A stretch of 64,000 nucleotides of DNA from Streptomyces sp. NBC_00154 (GTDB lineage: Bacteria > Actinomycetota > Actinomycetes > Streptomycetales > Streptomycetaceae), in the NCBI RefSeq assembly GCF_026342835.1, contig NZ_JAPEMI010000001.1:7012501-7076500 (forward strand), in the 5' to 3' direction. A program made the position numbers and the translations under genes. Shown here one piece after another: positions 52,201 to 59,898 of the stretch; positions within the stretch are counted from its first letter, which is position 1, and every line of letters begins with the position of its first letter. The notes under the pieces were generated by a model. That model did not search any database and was not told the origin of the DNA. It was given only the letters and a program-made list of their open reading frames with translations.

Positions 52201-53004
52201 TCATCGGCGGATGGTCCCGGTTCGGGCGTACCGGCCCGGGGCGATACCCACAACTCTCTTGAAGTGCCGGGTGAGGTGGGACTGGTCGTAGAAGCCGACG
52301 GCAGTCGCCACCTCGCCCGCCGGCTGTCCGTCGAGTAGCAGACGGCGGGCCAGGTCGACGCGACGGGACATCACGTACTGGTGCGGGGCGATGCCGAAGG
52401 CCCCGCTGAAGGCTCGTACGAGATGCGTGGGGTGGGCGTGTACCAGGCGCGCGGCTTCTTCCAGGGTGATGCCTTCAAGCAGGCGCTCGTCGAGGAGGTC
52501 ACGCAGACTCCGGGCGACGTGGCGGTCGGGTGCCGCGCCACCGAGGGCCGGCCTGGGGCGCAGATGCTCGCGCAGTCGCTCGCCGATGAAGGCCAGACGG
52601 CTCTCCGCCTCGAACTCGTCTCCCCGGGTCGCGAGAATTGTGTGCAGCTGTCCGATGCGTCTGCGCAGCACGGGATCGGTGAGGTCCGGGCCGTCCACCG
52701 CCGGCCCGACGAAGCTCTCGTCCAGCTGTGTCGTGTCGAGGTAGAGCACGCGCTTGCGAAATCCGTGAGGCGTGGCCGGCGAGCCGTTGTGCGGGATCTG
52801 CGGCGGGAGCAGGCTCACGGTGTCGCTCGGGGTGCCGCGCTCGTGGCGGTCCAGATCGTAGCGGACCGCGCCGTCATCGACGATCAGCAACGTCCAGGCG
52901 TCGTGGACGTGCATGGGGTACGCGTGCTCGGTGAAGTGCGCGTGGAAAACCTCCACGACGCCCGCGACCGGGGGGCGCCAAGCGGAAATCTCCTGCCGGG
53001 GCAT
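52201..53004 (-). CDS. AraC family transcriptional regulator
   Basis: A 267-residue regulator with an N-terminal cupin-like sensing domain (YPMHVHDAWTLLIVDDG, then SLLPPQIPHNG, where His residues line the pocket) and a C-terminal double helix-turn-helix. The first HTH is ITLEEAARLVHAHPTHLVRAF, the second ATAVGFYDQSHLTRHFKRVVGIAPGRY written here in part. The ATG at 53004 begins at the cupin domain; longer starts are possible. It diverges from the DUF2000 gene only 52 bp away, a pairing that suggests it controls that gene. Confidence 0.88.
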   Translation of the reverse strand: MPRQEISAWRPPVAGVVEVFHAHFTEHAYPMHVHDAWTLLIVDDGAVRYDLDRHERGTPSDTVSLLPPQIPHNGSPATPHGFRKRVLYLDTTQLDESFVGPAVDGPDLTDPVLRRRIGQLHTILATRGDEFEAESRLAFIGERLREHLRPRPALGGAAPDRHVARSLRDLLDERLLEGITLEEAARLVHAHPTHLVRAFSGAFGIAPHQYVMSRRVDLARRLLLDGQPAGEVATAVGFYDQSHLTRHFKRVVGIAPGRYARTGTIRR

Positions 53005-53056
53005 CACGCAAAGAACGTACAAGACGTAGAAGGCGCGGATCGTGGAGTCTCGAAGC

Positions 53057-53536
53057 ATGAGACATGACGATGAGACCGAGGCCGGAACCGGGGTTGGGAA
53101 CAGGGTGGGGGATGAGAAGGTGCCTGTCCGTTTCGACACCAAGATCGCTGTCCTGCTGCGGGAGGACCTTGAATCCTGGCAGCGGCTGAATGTGACCGCC
53201 TTCCTGGTCAGCGGTCTCGGCACGGTGTCACCCGAGGTGATCGGCGAGCCGTACACGGACGCCGACGGCACTGCGTACCTGCCGATGTTCCGGCAGCCCG
53301 TACTGGTCTTCGAAGGGACGAAGGAGATGCTGACCGCTGCGCATGGCCGTGCGCTGTCGCGCTCCCTGCCGCGGGCCGTGTTCACCTCAGATCTGTTCAG
53401 CACGGGGAACGACCGGGACAACCGAGCGGCTGTACGGGCCGTGGGAAAGGATCACCTCGATCTGGTCGGAATGGCCGTCCACGGGCCACGCAACGCGGTG
53501 GACAAGGTACTCAAGGGTGCCCGCATGCACCCCTGA
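53057..53536 (+). CDS. DUF2000 family protein
   Basis: A 159-residue protein of the DUF2000 family, whose function is unknown. The family core begins at about residue 22 (PVRFDTKIAVLLREDLESW), continues with LNVTAFLVSGLG and a GTAYLPMFRQPVLVFEG strand pair, and ends with LDLVGMAVHGPRNAVDKVLKGA. The first 20 residues are Glu/Gly-rich and may not be translated; a GTG at 53119 behind GGGGATGAGAAG is a shorter start. It diverges from the AraC regulator. Confidence 0.82.
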   Translation: MRHDDETEAGTGVGNRVGDEKVPVRFDTKIAVLLREDLESWQRLNVTAFLVSGLGTVSPEVIGEPYTDADGTAYLPMFRQPVLVFEGTKEMLTAAHGRALSRSLPRAVFTSDLFSTGNDRDNRAAVRAVGKDHLDLVGMAVHGPRNAVDKVLKGARMHP

Positions 53537-53675
53537 GCGACGTCGGATCCCGGCGATCCCGATCATCGGTACTCGGGCGATCAAGTGCCTTCCGCAGAGA
53601 GCGATAACGGCCATCATGAGGATCAGACGCTCGACGGGTCTGGTGGTGACCGCGGAAGGTGACAACGAGCTTGCC

Positions 53676-53709
53676 GACGGGGCGGCGATCGCAACAGGGC
53701 CGCCCCGTC
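53676..53709 (+). terminator. Hairpin downstream of the DUF2000 gene
   Basis: GACGGGGCGGC / GCCGCCCCGTC, perfect 11-bp arms with a 12-base loop, 140 bp after the DUF2000 stop codon. The remainder of 53537-54001 holds nothing I can support. Confidence 0.5.
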
Positions 53710-54001
53710 GATGACAGCTGTCCTGCTGCGTGTAATGGACAGCCCCGAGTCCGCCGGCAGCGACGGTGACACCCCTCGTGCTCCGGCACAGCTGCTGAGC
53801 TGACACACGTCAGTCGGAACATGGTCCAGAGAGTTGAATCCAAGGATCTCGGTGCCGGCCCGGAGGGCGCGGGCGGCGGTGTGGGGAGACCCACTCCCGC
53901 ACCGCCGCACGCCGACTTGGCTCTGCACGCCGAGATTCCGGCCGGGGCGCCACCGGACCGCCCCCTGGTGGCGGTGAGATGGGCGGCGCTCCTGAGAGTG
54001 C

Positions 54002-54661
54002 TCAGCCGGCCACTGCCTCCTGCTGGGAGTCGGCCGCAGCAGCCTCCGAAGCAGCCGTCGCTGTGTAGAAGACGGACGATCCCTGCTTGGTGCGCTGAGC
54101 CTGGCTCTTGGCGACCAGCCCTTCGAGGGTGGTACGCACAACGGTGGTCTTCACACCGCGGTCAGGGTGGGCATTCGTGAGCGCGGCGGAGATTTCGGTG
54201 GCGGAACGCGGCTCGCTCTGCTGCTCCAGGTGACCGCGGATCAGGTTGACGAGGGTCGGCTTGGTGTCTGCCTTGGGTGCCTTCGCGGTCGAGGCCTTGG
54301 CGGTCGAGGCCTTGGCGGTCGAGGCCTTCGCGGATGAGGCCTTGGCGGCGCTCTTCTTTGATGCCGTCGCCGTGGCGGCCGCCTTCTTCGGCTTGCTCTG
54401 CTGGGGTTCGGCGGTGGCCTGGCGCGGCACGGTCGGCGTGGCCGTGGTGTCTACCTCGTCGGCGGGGCTCGCGCCGCCGAGTGCCTCCTGCATGCTCACC
54501 AGAACGGAGTGGTCGTGCTGCAGGGCACCCAACTGCTCCTGCAGCGCCTCGATTTCGGCAGCGAGACGCTCCTGCTCCTTGACGTTGCGCTCAAGGTCGC
54601 CCGTCACCTGGGCGATGTACTGCGACGCCAGTCCTGTGGCGTGGACCTGAATTTCAGACAT
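54002..54661 (-). CDS. Coiled-coil, Lys/Ala-rich winged-helix protein
   Basis: A 219-residue protein with three parts. Residues 15-60 form a heptad-patterned coiled coil (VTGDLERNVKEQERLAAEIE and onwards). Residues 85-140 are a Lys/Ala/Ser/Thr-rich linker with tandem STAKA units, like the DNA-binding tails of histone-like actinobacterial proteins. Residues 145-205 look like a winged helix (LVNLIRGHLE, SATEISAALTNA, VVRTTLEGLVAK, then a beta wing GSSVFYTA). I infer a dimeric DNA-binding or nucleoid-associated protein, but I do not know the family's name. AAAGG precedes the ATG by eight bases. Confidence 0.7.
   Translation of the reverse strand: MSEIQVHATGLASQYIAQVTGDLERNVKEQERLAAEIEALQEQLGALQHDHSVLVSMQEALGGASPADEVDTTATPTVPRQATAEPQQSKPKKAAATATASKKSAAKASSAKASTAKASTAKASTAKAPKADTKPTLVNLIRGHLEQQSEPRSATEISAALTNAHPDRGVKTTVVRTTLEGLVAKSQAQRTKQGSSVFYTATAASEAAAADSQQEAVAG
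54291..54350 (+). repeat. 15-bp tandem repeat inside the Lys/Ala-rich linker
   Basis: Four units of the form GAGGCCTTGGCGGTC (the third and fourth varied) in direct tandem. On the minus strand each encodes one STAKA-type pentapeptide of the linker in the gene at 54002-54661. Unit-number variation would change linker length without shifting the frame. Confidence 0.8.
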
Positions 54662-55144
54662 GTCATGGGCCTTTCTGCAGCTCGCGAGTAAGGCGGTGAA
54701 AGCACGAACCCGGTCCGCGAGCGGGTGGAGGCAGGTGCCCCGTCTGTGCTGACTGGGACACCCGCAGGACATAACTGCCGCAATGTGCAGCAGTGTCTAG
54801 AGATAGTACGCATGAGTAGAGCCCTGATGTGCCAGTCGAGTGATGTCTCACCCTTCCTGTCAGGGTGAGGAACCGACAGATGCGGGGTGGGCGACGACGA
54901 GACCGACCGAGGCGCTGTCACTGCTGAACCGCCGTGCGGCGCATTTTGGCCTGCTCGGGAGACAGGTGTCAGGTGACTTCGCCGGTATCGCGGAACACGG
55001 GGCAGATGGGACTTGCGATGCATCGGGCACCGGCTATTGAAGGTGTTCGAACGTGGGCCCCATGACAACGATTTCGCGAGACCCTACTGGCATCTCCGGC
55101 CGCCTACTGTGATCGGTCCCAGCGTCCTTCAGGCCGCGGGAGGT
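54662..55144. other. Intergenic region without a recognised gene
   Basis: About 480 bp between the winged-helix gene's start and the end of the SRPBCC gene. A less GC-rich part near 54770-54830 probably holds the former's promoter. No repeats or hairpins of note. Confidence 0.4.
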
Positions 55145-55618
55145 TCAGCTGCTGCGGCCCTCCACCGCCGTGGCGACGTCGTCGAGGTCCTTCGCGATCG
55201 CCTTGCTCACGGCCCGTGCGCCCACGCCGCCCAGGACCTTGGCGAGCAGGCCCGTGAAGCCGCCGGCCGGCACGGCGGTGAATGCCATACGGACCGTCGT
55301 TGTGGCCGGGCCGTCCGCCCGCAGCAGCCACTCCGAGACGTAGTGGGTGCCGTGGGACTCGGCCTCCACCACGTAGCGTCTGGGCGGCTCGCTGGCGGTC
55401 ACCCACATCTCCTCGGTGGCGTCCTTGCCGAACATGCGCCGGGTCTTGCGCCACCGCGTGCCGACGTCAAAGGCTCCGTCTGTGAGAACCTCGGTCTTCG
55501 ATACGCTGCTGAGCGTCCGCTCCATGCTCCCGAGATCGGTGAGGGCTTCCCACACGGTCCCCTGGGCTGCGGCGATGCGACGCTCGACGACGACTGTCCT
55601 GCTGGTCATGAATCCCAT
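55145..55618 (-). CDS. SRPBCC family protein
   Basis: A 157-residue START/Bet v 1-like fold protein with a hydrophobic ligand pocket. It opens with a strand and helix (VVVERRIAAAQGTVWEALTD), then beta strands with GTRWRKTR, EEMWVTASEPPRRY and SEWLLRADGPATTTVRMAF, and ends in a long helix (KVLGGVGARAVSKAIAKDLD). These proteins bind or modify lipophilic compounds, or act as polyketide cyclases; no specific role is evident. Two ATGs three codons apart are both possible; the outer one is used. Confidence 0.85.
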   Translation of the reverse strand: MGFMTSRTVVVERRIAAAQGTVWEALTDLGSMERTLSSVSKTEVLTDGAFDVGTRWRKTRRMFGKDATEEMWVTASEPPRRYVVEAESHGTHYVSEWLLRADGPATTTVRMAFTAVPAGGFTGLLAKVLGGVGARAVSKAIAKDLDDVATAVEGRSS

Positions 55619-55865
55619 GGAACCACCGGGATCCGGCAGCCGCCTGCCGCAGCGGTGCACCGGGGTGCGCCCTGCCGGAGTTCGCGAGGATCTCGTCCGG
55701 GGAGGGGACCGCTCGGCCGGATTCAGCGCCCTCACCCGCTGCCGGGGCTCCTGACAGGACGGCGGCACCGCCGACCGGACCGCCTGACGGACCGTTCGTC
55801 CGCCCGGTGTTCGCCGTCAGCCGAGTCGGTCGCGACCGCCAGTGGCGTGGCGACAGGATGCTCGC

Positions 55866-56564
55866 ATGCAGCCGATCTTCGTTCTCGTACACAGTCCGTC
55901 GGTGGGTCCCTCCACCTGGCACCCGGTGGCGGAGCAGCTGGCCGCCGCGGGATACCAGGTGCGCGTACCGTCCTTGCTGAACGTGGGCGCCGGCGAACCA
56001 CCGTTCTGGCCCCGGATCGCCAACGCCGTCCGTGACGACCTCCGGGAGATCCCGACGGATCACCCACTCGTGCTGGTGGCACACAGCAACGCGGGTCTCT
56101 TCCTCCCATCGATCCGCTCGGGGCTCGACCATCCGGTGTACGGCTCGGTCTTCGTCGATGCCGCCCTACCGGCCCGCACCGGACCGACCTCCGTTGCCCC
56201 ACCCGAGCTGCTGGAGTTCCTCCGTCCCCTGGCGGTGAACGGCATGCTGCCGCGCTGGACCGACTGGTGGGACGAGGCTGACATCGCGCCGATGTTCTCC
56301 GACCCGACGATGCGGCAGAAGGTCATCGCCGAGCAGCCGACGCTTCCGCTCGCCTACTACGAGCAGCGCATCCCCGTCCCCGACGACTGGGACGACCATC
56401 CCTGTTCCTACCTGTTGTTCGGCCCCCCATACGACGACATGGCCACCGACGCCCGCGAACGCGGCTGGCGGACCGCACATCTGCCCGGCGCGCACCTTCA
56501 CCAGATCGTCGACCCCGCCGGCACCGCCCGGCAACTCCTCGAACTCACCACCGGTGAAGCCTGA
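55866..56564 (+). CDS. Alpha/beta hydrolase
   Basis: A 232-residue small alpha/beta hydrolase. FVLVHSPSVGPSTW near residue 5 is the oxyanion-hole strand (His-Ser in place of His-Gly), VLVAHSNAGLFLP near 75 is the nucleophile elbow (AHSNAG, Ser catalytic), and GAHLHQ near 210 carries the His. The length and LPGAHLHQIVDP ending fit esterase/salicylate-esterase-like plant and bacterial proteins. The ATG follows AGGAT by a normal distance. It diverges from the SRPBCC gene. Confidence 0.84.
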   Translation: MQPIFVLVHSPSVGPSTWHPVAEQLAAAGYQVRVPSLLNVGAGEPPFWPRIANAVRDDLREIPTDHPLVLVAHSNAGLFLPSIRSGLDHPVYGSVFVDAALPARTGPTSVAPPELLEFLRPLAVNGMLPRWTDWWDEADIAPMFSDPTMRQKVIAEQPTLPLAYYEQRIPVPDDWDDHPCSYLLFGPPYDDMATDARERGWRTAHLPGAHLHQIVDPAGTARQLLELTTGEA

Positions 56565-56766
56565 CAGCTACGAGACACCGACCGCCTGCTCGACTGCATT
56601 GCCGATCTCAAGTCGACTCCGCCGCCACTTCTGAAACACGCCCAGGTGCAACTCCGCGTCGATCCTGCGGGGGTCTGATCAGGGGGCGGGGCTGTGGATG
56701 GCTGCTCCGACGGACGGTTGCCCCCGCTGGTGTCGGTATCTGGGTGCAATGGCATGGTCGTCGGCT

Positions 56767-57522
56767 ATGGACGATTGGTTTGTGCAGACAGGCAGCGGTG
56801 CGCGATTCGATTGGGGGCCCGTCGGCGCGCAACGGCTCGCGGCGGATATCGCGTGTCTGGTGGTCGTCGACGTGTTGTCGTTCACGACGTCGGTGACGGT
56901 GGCTGTGGAGTCCGGGACGCGAGTCTTCCCTTATGCCTGGCGTGACGAGTCCGCGTCGAAGTTCGCCGATGAGATGGGCGCGCGATTGGCTGTCGGGCGG
57001 CGCATGGCCACGTCGGCGTTGCCGTGGTCGCTCTCTCCGGCGGCGCTGAGAAGTGCTCCGTTCACCCCGCGCCTGGTCCTGCCCTCTCCCAACGGTTCCT
57101 CGATCGCCGCCGCGGCCGGTGAGTCGATGGTGGTTGCGGGTTGCCTGCGCAACGCGTCAGCGGTGGGCCGTTGGCTCGCCCAGCACGGATACGGAACCCG
57201 CGACCGTCCGGTCGCCGTGATCGCCTCGGGCGAGCGATGGCCCGACGGCGGCCTGCGCCCCGCGCTGGAGGATCTGCTCGGCGCCGGAGCGGTCCTCGCG
57301 GCACTGCGGAAGCAGTGTGGCGGCCCGCTGTCGCCCGAAGCCGCCGCCGCAGCCGACTGTTTCGAGGCCACGCCGGATGTCATGACCGCGGTCACCAGCA
57401 GCGCATCGGGCCGGGAACTCACGGACGGAGGCTTCGCCGGGGACGTGGACATCGCGACCGAACTGGACGTCTGCGACATCGTTCCGATCCTCACCGACGG
57501 AGCGTTCACGGCAGCTGGATGA
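56767..57522 (+). CDS. 2-phosphosulfolactate phosphatase (ComB)-like protein
   Basis: A 251-residue protein resembling ComB, the magnesium-dependent 2-phosphosulfolactate phosphatase first known from coenzyme M synthesis. Marks are VVVDVLSFTTSVTVAVESG near residue 32, LVLPSPNGSSIAAAA near 100, and VAVIASGERWPDGGLRPALEDLLGAG split over residues 135-165. In bacteria the family is found without coenzyme M genes, so the substrate here is uncertain. The start is not certain: ATG 56767 is used, ATG 56749 would add six residues, and no clear ribosome binding site is visible. Confidence 0.8.
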   Translation: MDDWFVQTGSGARFDWGPVGAQRLAADIACLVVVDVLSFTTSVTVAVESGTRVFPYAWRDESASKFADEMGARLAVGRRMATSALPWSLSPAALRSAPFTPRLVLPSPNGSSIAAAAGESMVVAGCLRNASAVGRWLAQHGYGTRDRPVAVIASGERWPDGGLRPALEDLLGAGAVLAALRKQCGGPLSPEAAAAADCFEATPDVMTAVTSSASGRELTDGGFAGDVDIATELDVCDIVPILTDGAFTAAG

Positions 57523-57687
57523 CCACGCCTGGCCGGTTTCGACCGGTGTGGCGGTGAGTCAGCTCTTCACCAGGATGGCGGCGAGGCCGACCACGTTCGA
57601 GTGCGTCGCGGCGGGGTCGAGGGCACCGAGGCATACTGGTCGGCCGCCTCCGGGGAACATTACCCGCTGCCCGGGTGTGCGCCATGA

Positions 57688-58440
57688 TCAGGTGAGTTCG
57701 AGTCCGCCGTCGACCGTGAGCACTTGGCCGGTGAGCCAGGCAGTCTGCGCGTCGGCGAGCCGCAGGATCCACTCGGCCACTTCGTCGGGTTCACCACGGC
57801 GACCCAACGGAATGCGTGCTGCCTCGGCATCCTTGAGGTGATCGATTTCCGTGGCGGACAAGCCGGCGCCGGTCAATGCTCCGCTTTCGGTGGGGCCGGG
57901 AGCAACCGCGTTGACCCGGATGTTGTCGGGCGCCAGCTCCAGCGCCCAGCTTCGGGTCAGCTGTTCGATCGCAGCCTTCGAGGCACCGTAGTGAGAGGCG
58001 TGAGCGATGGGCCTGTGCCCGAATGTGCTGCTGACATTGACGATCACCCCTTGAGAGCTCCGCAGGTACGGAAGGGCGGCGCCGGCCAGAAGGCTCGGAG
58101 CGGTGACGTTGGTGGCCAGTACCTGGTTGATGCCTTCAGCGGTCACCTGGCCCAGGGGCATCATGGCGAGGACTCCGGCGTTGTTGACCAGGACGTCGAC
58201 GCGGCCCCATCGATCGACCGCGGCCTGCACGATCCGTTCGGGTGCACCTGCGGCACTGACGTCGGCACTGAGCGTCTCGATGGCCGGATGGAGATCGGCT
58301 GTCTCGCGCAGCGCCTCCGTTCGTCTTCCCACTCCCAGCACCCGCGCTCCCGCCTTCGCGAAGGCCAGTGCGGCAGCGCGCCCGATCCCGGAACCAGCTC
58401 CGGTCAGGATCACAACATGGTCGGTAAAACGGCTGGGCAT
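57688..58440 (-). CDS. SDR family NAD(P)-dependent oxidoreductase
   Basis: A 250-residue classical SDR. It has TGAGSGIG near residues 13-20, the acidic/basic cofactor selector GVGRRTEAL (Arg suggests NADP), NNAGV near 88, and the triad Ser-Tyr-Lys with VSSTFG, HYGASKAA (Tyr near 150). The end DGGLEL is typical. ATG 58440 was chosen because GGAG lies eight bases upstream; a GTG one codon earlier is possible. It is divergent from an ArsR-type gene with a perfect 16-bp palindrome between them, so it is probably repressed by that regulator. Confidence 0.92.
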   Translation of the reverse strand: MPSRFTDHVVILTGAGSGIGRAAALAFAKAGARVLGVGRRTEALRETADLHPAIETLSADVSAAGAPERIVQAAVDRWGRVDVLVNNAGVLAMMPLGQVTAEGINQVLATNVTAPSLLAGAALPYLRSSQGVIVNVSSTFGHRPIAHASHYGASKAAIEQLTRSWALELAPDNIRVNAVAPGPTESGALTGAGLSATEIDHLKDAEAARIPLGRRGEPDEVAEWILRLADAQTAWLTGQVLTVDGGLELT

Positions 58441-58458
58441 CACTGATACTCCCTATTG

Positions 58459-58474
58459 TTCGATGTTCATCGAA
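58459..58474. promoter_or_regulatory. ArsR-type operator
   Basis: TTCGATGTTCATCGAA has perfect 7-bp halves around TT, with a further partial half (ATCGAA) at 58476-58481. It sits 18 bp upstream of the SDR start codon and 27 bp upstream of the ArsR start codon, so a bound dimer could shut both divergent promoters. Confidence 0.7.
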
Positions 58475-58501
58475 GATCGAAGATGTCATTAGTATAGGAG
58501 C

Positions 58502-58849
58502 ATGAAGAATCAGCATTCGCCGAGCGCGAGCGAGATCACACTGCCTCGTGTGCTGGCCGCACTCAGCGACCCCACTCGGCTTGGCATCGTGCGATTGCTG
58601 GCCGATGGCCGCGAACGTGGATGGGGCCAACTGCAGGCACCGGTGGCCAAGTCGACCCTGAGCCACCACCTGAAGGTCCTTCGCGACGCAGGCATCACGC
58701 AGACCCGCCAGGAAGGCACCCGCTGCTTCGTGGCCTTGCGTCGCGACGACCTCGACGCCCGGTTTCCACACCTGACGGCGGCGCTGTTGTCCGCAGCCGC
58801 AGCCGATGGCATAGGGCAGCACGTCACCGAAACCGAGGCGCACACCTGA
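58502..58849 (+). CDS. ArsR family transcriptional regulator
   Basis: A 115-residue winged-helix regulator. The HTH runs from LAALSDPTRLGIVRLLADG (residues 18-36) through SKSTLSHHLKVL-type sequence (here VAKSTLSHHLKVLRDAG, residues 48-64) to the wing RQEGTRCFVAL. No Cys pair for metal sensing is visible, so it probably senses an organic ligand or redox state. AGGAG is only one base from the ATG, unusually close, so the start or its context may be atypical. Divergent from the SDR gene. Confidence 0.9.
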   Translation: MKNQHSPSASEITLPRVLAALSDPTRLGIVRLLADGRERGWGQLQAPVAKSTLSHHLKVLRDAGITQTRQEGTRCFVALRRDDLDARFPHLTAALLSAAAADGIGQHVTETEAHT

Positions 58850-58981
58850 TCACGTCGCCCGATCCGGAGATCGGCCAGGAGTGCATCGGGCAATCCGGTG
58901 CGCCGATGCCACGTGCAGACGACGGGAACGGTCATGGCGTCCGGGGCGAGAGCACATCGTCCGGCGCCCCGCACGGTCCAG

Positions 58982-59098
58982 ATGACCGGCGAGGGCGCCA
59001 AGGCCCTCAAGCGGGACATCAATACGCTGTGGATCTACCCCCCGGCCGATGACCCCGAGCAGATCCTCGCCCAGGCAGGCCGCTTCTCCAACCTCTGA
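58982..59098 (+). CDS. Short ORF or C-terminal remnant, unknown
   Basis: Thirty-eight codons with strongly coding third-position G/C (INTLWIYPPADDPEQILAQA within it). No ribosome binding site precedes the ATG and I recognise no family. It is followed about 75 bp later by a very strong hairpin, which suggests it is the real 3' end of a once larger gene. Confidence 0.3.
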   Translation: MTGEGAKALKRDINTLWIYPPADDPEQILAQAGRFSNL

Positions 59099-59173
59099 CA
59101 GCGCGGGCGGGCGCGCATGCCGCCCGCCGGTCCTGCAGGATCACTGCCGGCGGCGCGGACGAACGACATCGCG

Positions 59174-59212
59174 GACAGGCATCGCACTCGCGTGGTGAGT
59201 GCGATGCCTGTC
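59174..59212 (+). terminator. Very strong hairpin
   Basis: Perfect 16-bp arms (beginning GACAGGCATCGC and its complement) around a seven-base loop. It is the longest perfect stem seen in the window. It follows the short remnant at 58982-59098 and probably terminated its transcript. The region from 59213 to 59569 has no recognised gene. Confidence 0.7.
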
Positions 59213-59569
59213 TCGTGGCCGGTTGGGCAGTCGGCGCCGGTCCCGCGCGTACCTGTTCCCGTTGTACGGCCATGTGATGTCCGAGGCGTCGGCCAGGGCT
59301 GACGACCGGCAAGCATCGGCGAGGCGTCTCCACGACTGTATGCAGCCAGGATCCGATGCCGGCCGAGGCACCGTCCCCATAGCCGGATTCGACGTCATCG
59401 GCCAGGTCGGCTGCCTGGAGCTTCTCGGCGAGATGAGTGGGGGGGACCACGTGCGATTGCGCCGGCCGCGCGGCCCTGCGCGGCGGGTGTCGGCAGGGTC
59501 CGCAGGTGAGAGCCCTTCCACGACTCATGTAGGCCGTTCGGGTTCTGTGTCGTCGGCTTCGGGAGATCG

Positions 59570-59596
59570 AGTCACACATCAATGGACTACTCGGTC
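59570..59596 (+). promoter_or_regulatory. Degenerate ECF41-type promoter upstream of the sigma gene
   Basis: AGTCACA and GGTC separated by 16 bp, two mismatches from TGTCACA-N16-CGTC, and 45 bp upstream of the short frame that precedes the SigJ-type gene. It may allow autoregulation. Weaker than the site at 15193. Confidence 0.3.
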
Positions 59597-59640
59597 ATAG
59601 CTATGGAGGAGCACGTTCTCGAAACGGCCGAGGAGCACTC

Positions 59641-59883
59641 ATGTACACATCCGAACGGCGGGCCGCCGCGTCCGTCCTCGTCATCGGGACGGGAGGATCC
59701 GGCCTGCGCGCCACCGTCGAACTCGCCGAACCCAGGGCCGATGCGCTCGCGATGGGCAAGCGGCCGAAGACGGATGCACACACCTCGCTACGGCCGGTGG
59801 AACGGGAGGCCATACCTTCGATCCGCGACGACATCGCGGCGCTCATGCGCGAGGTCTCGACCGCCGGCAAACCCGTCGAGTAG
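59641..59883 (+). pseudogene. FAD-binding oxidoreductase N-terminus (fumarate reductase/succinate dehydrogenase type), truncated
   Basis: Eighty codons with a good ribosome binding site (GAGGAGC). The first 50 residues read SVLVIGTGGSGLRATVELAE and GKRPKTDAHTSL, the dinucleotide-binding start and following loop of succinate dehydrogenase flavoproteins. The sequence then jumps to PVEREAIPSIRDDIAALMREV, which does not belong to that family, and stops 15 bp before the sigma gene. It looks like an internal deletion that fused two unrelated ends. It may still be translated as a short peptide. Confidence 0.55.
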
Positions 59884-59898
59884 CAAGGGCCACGAACC

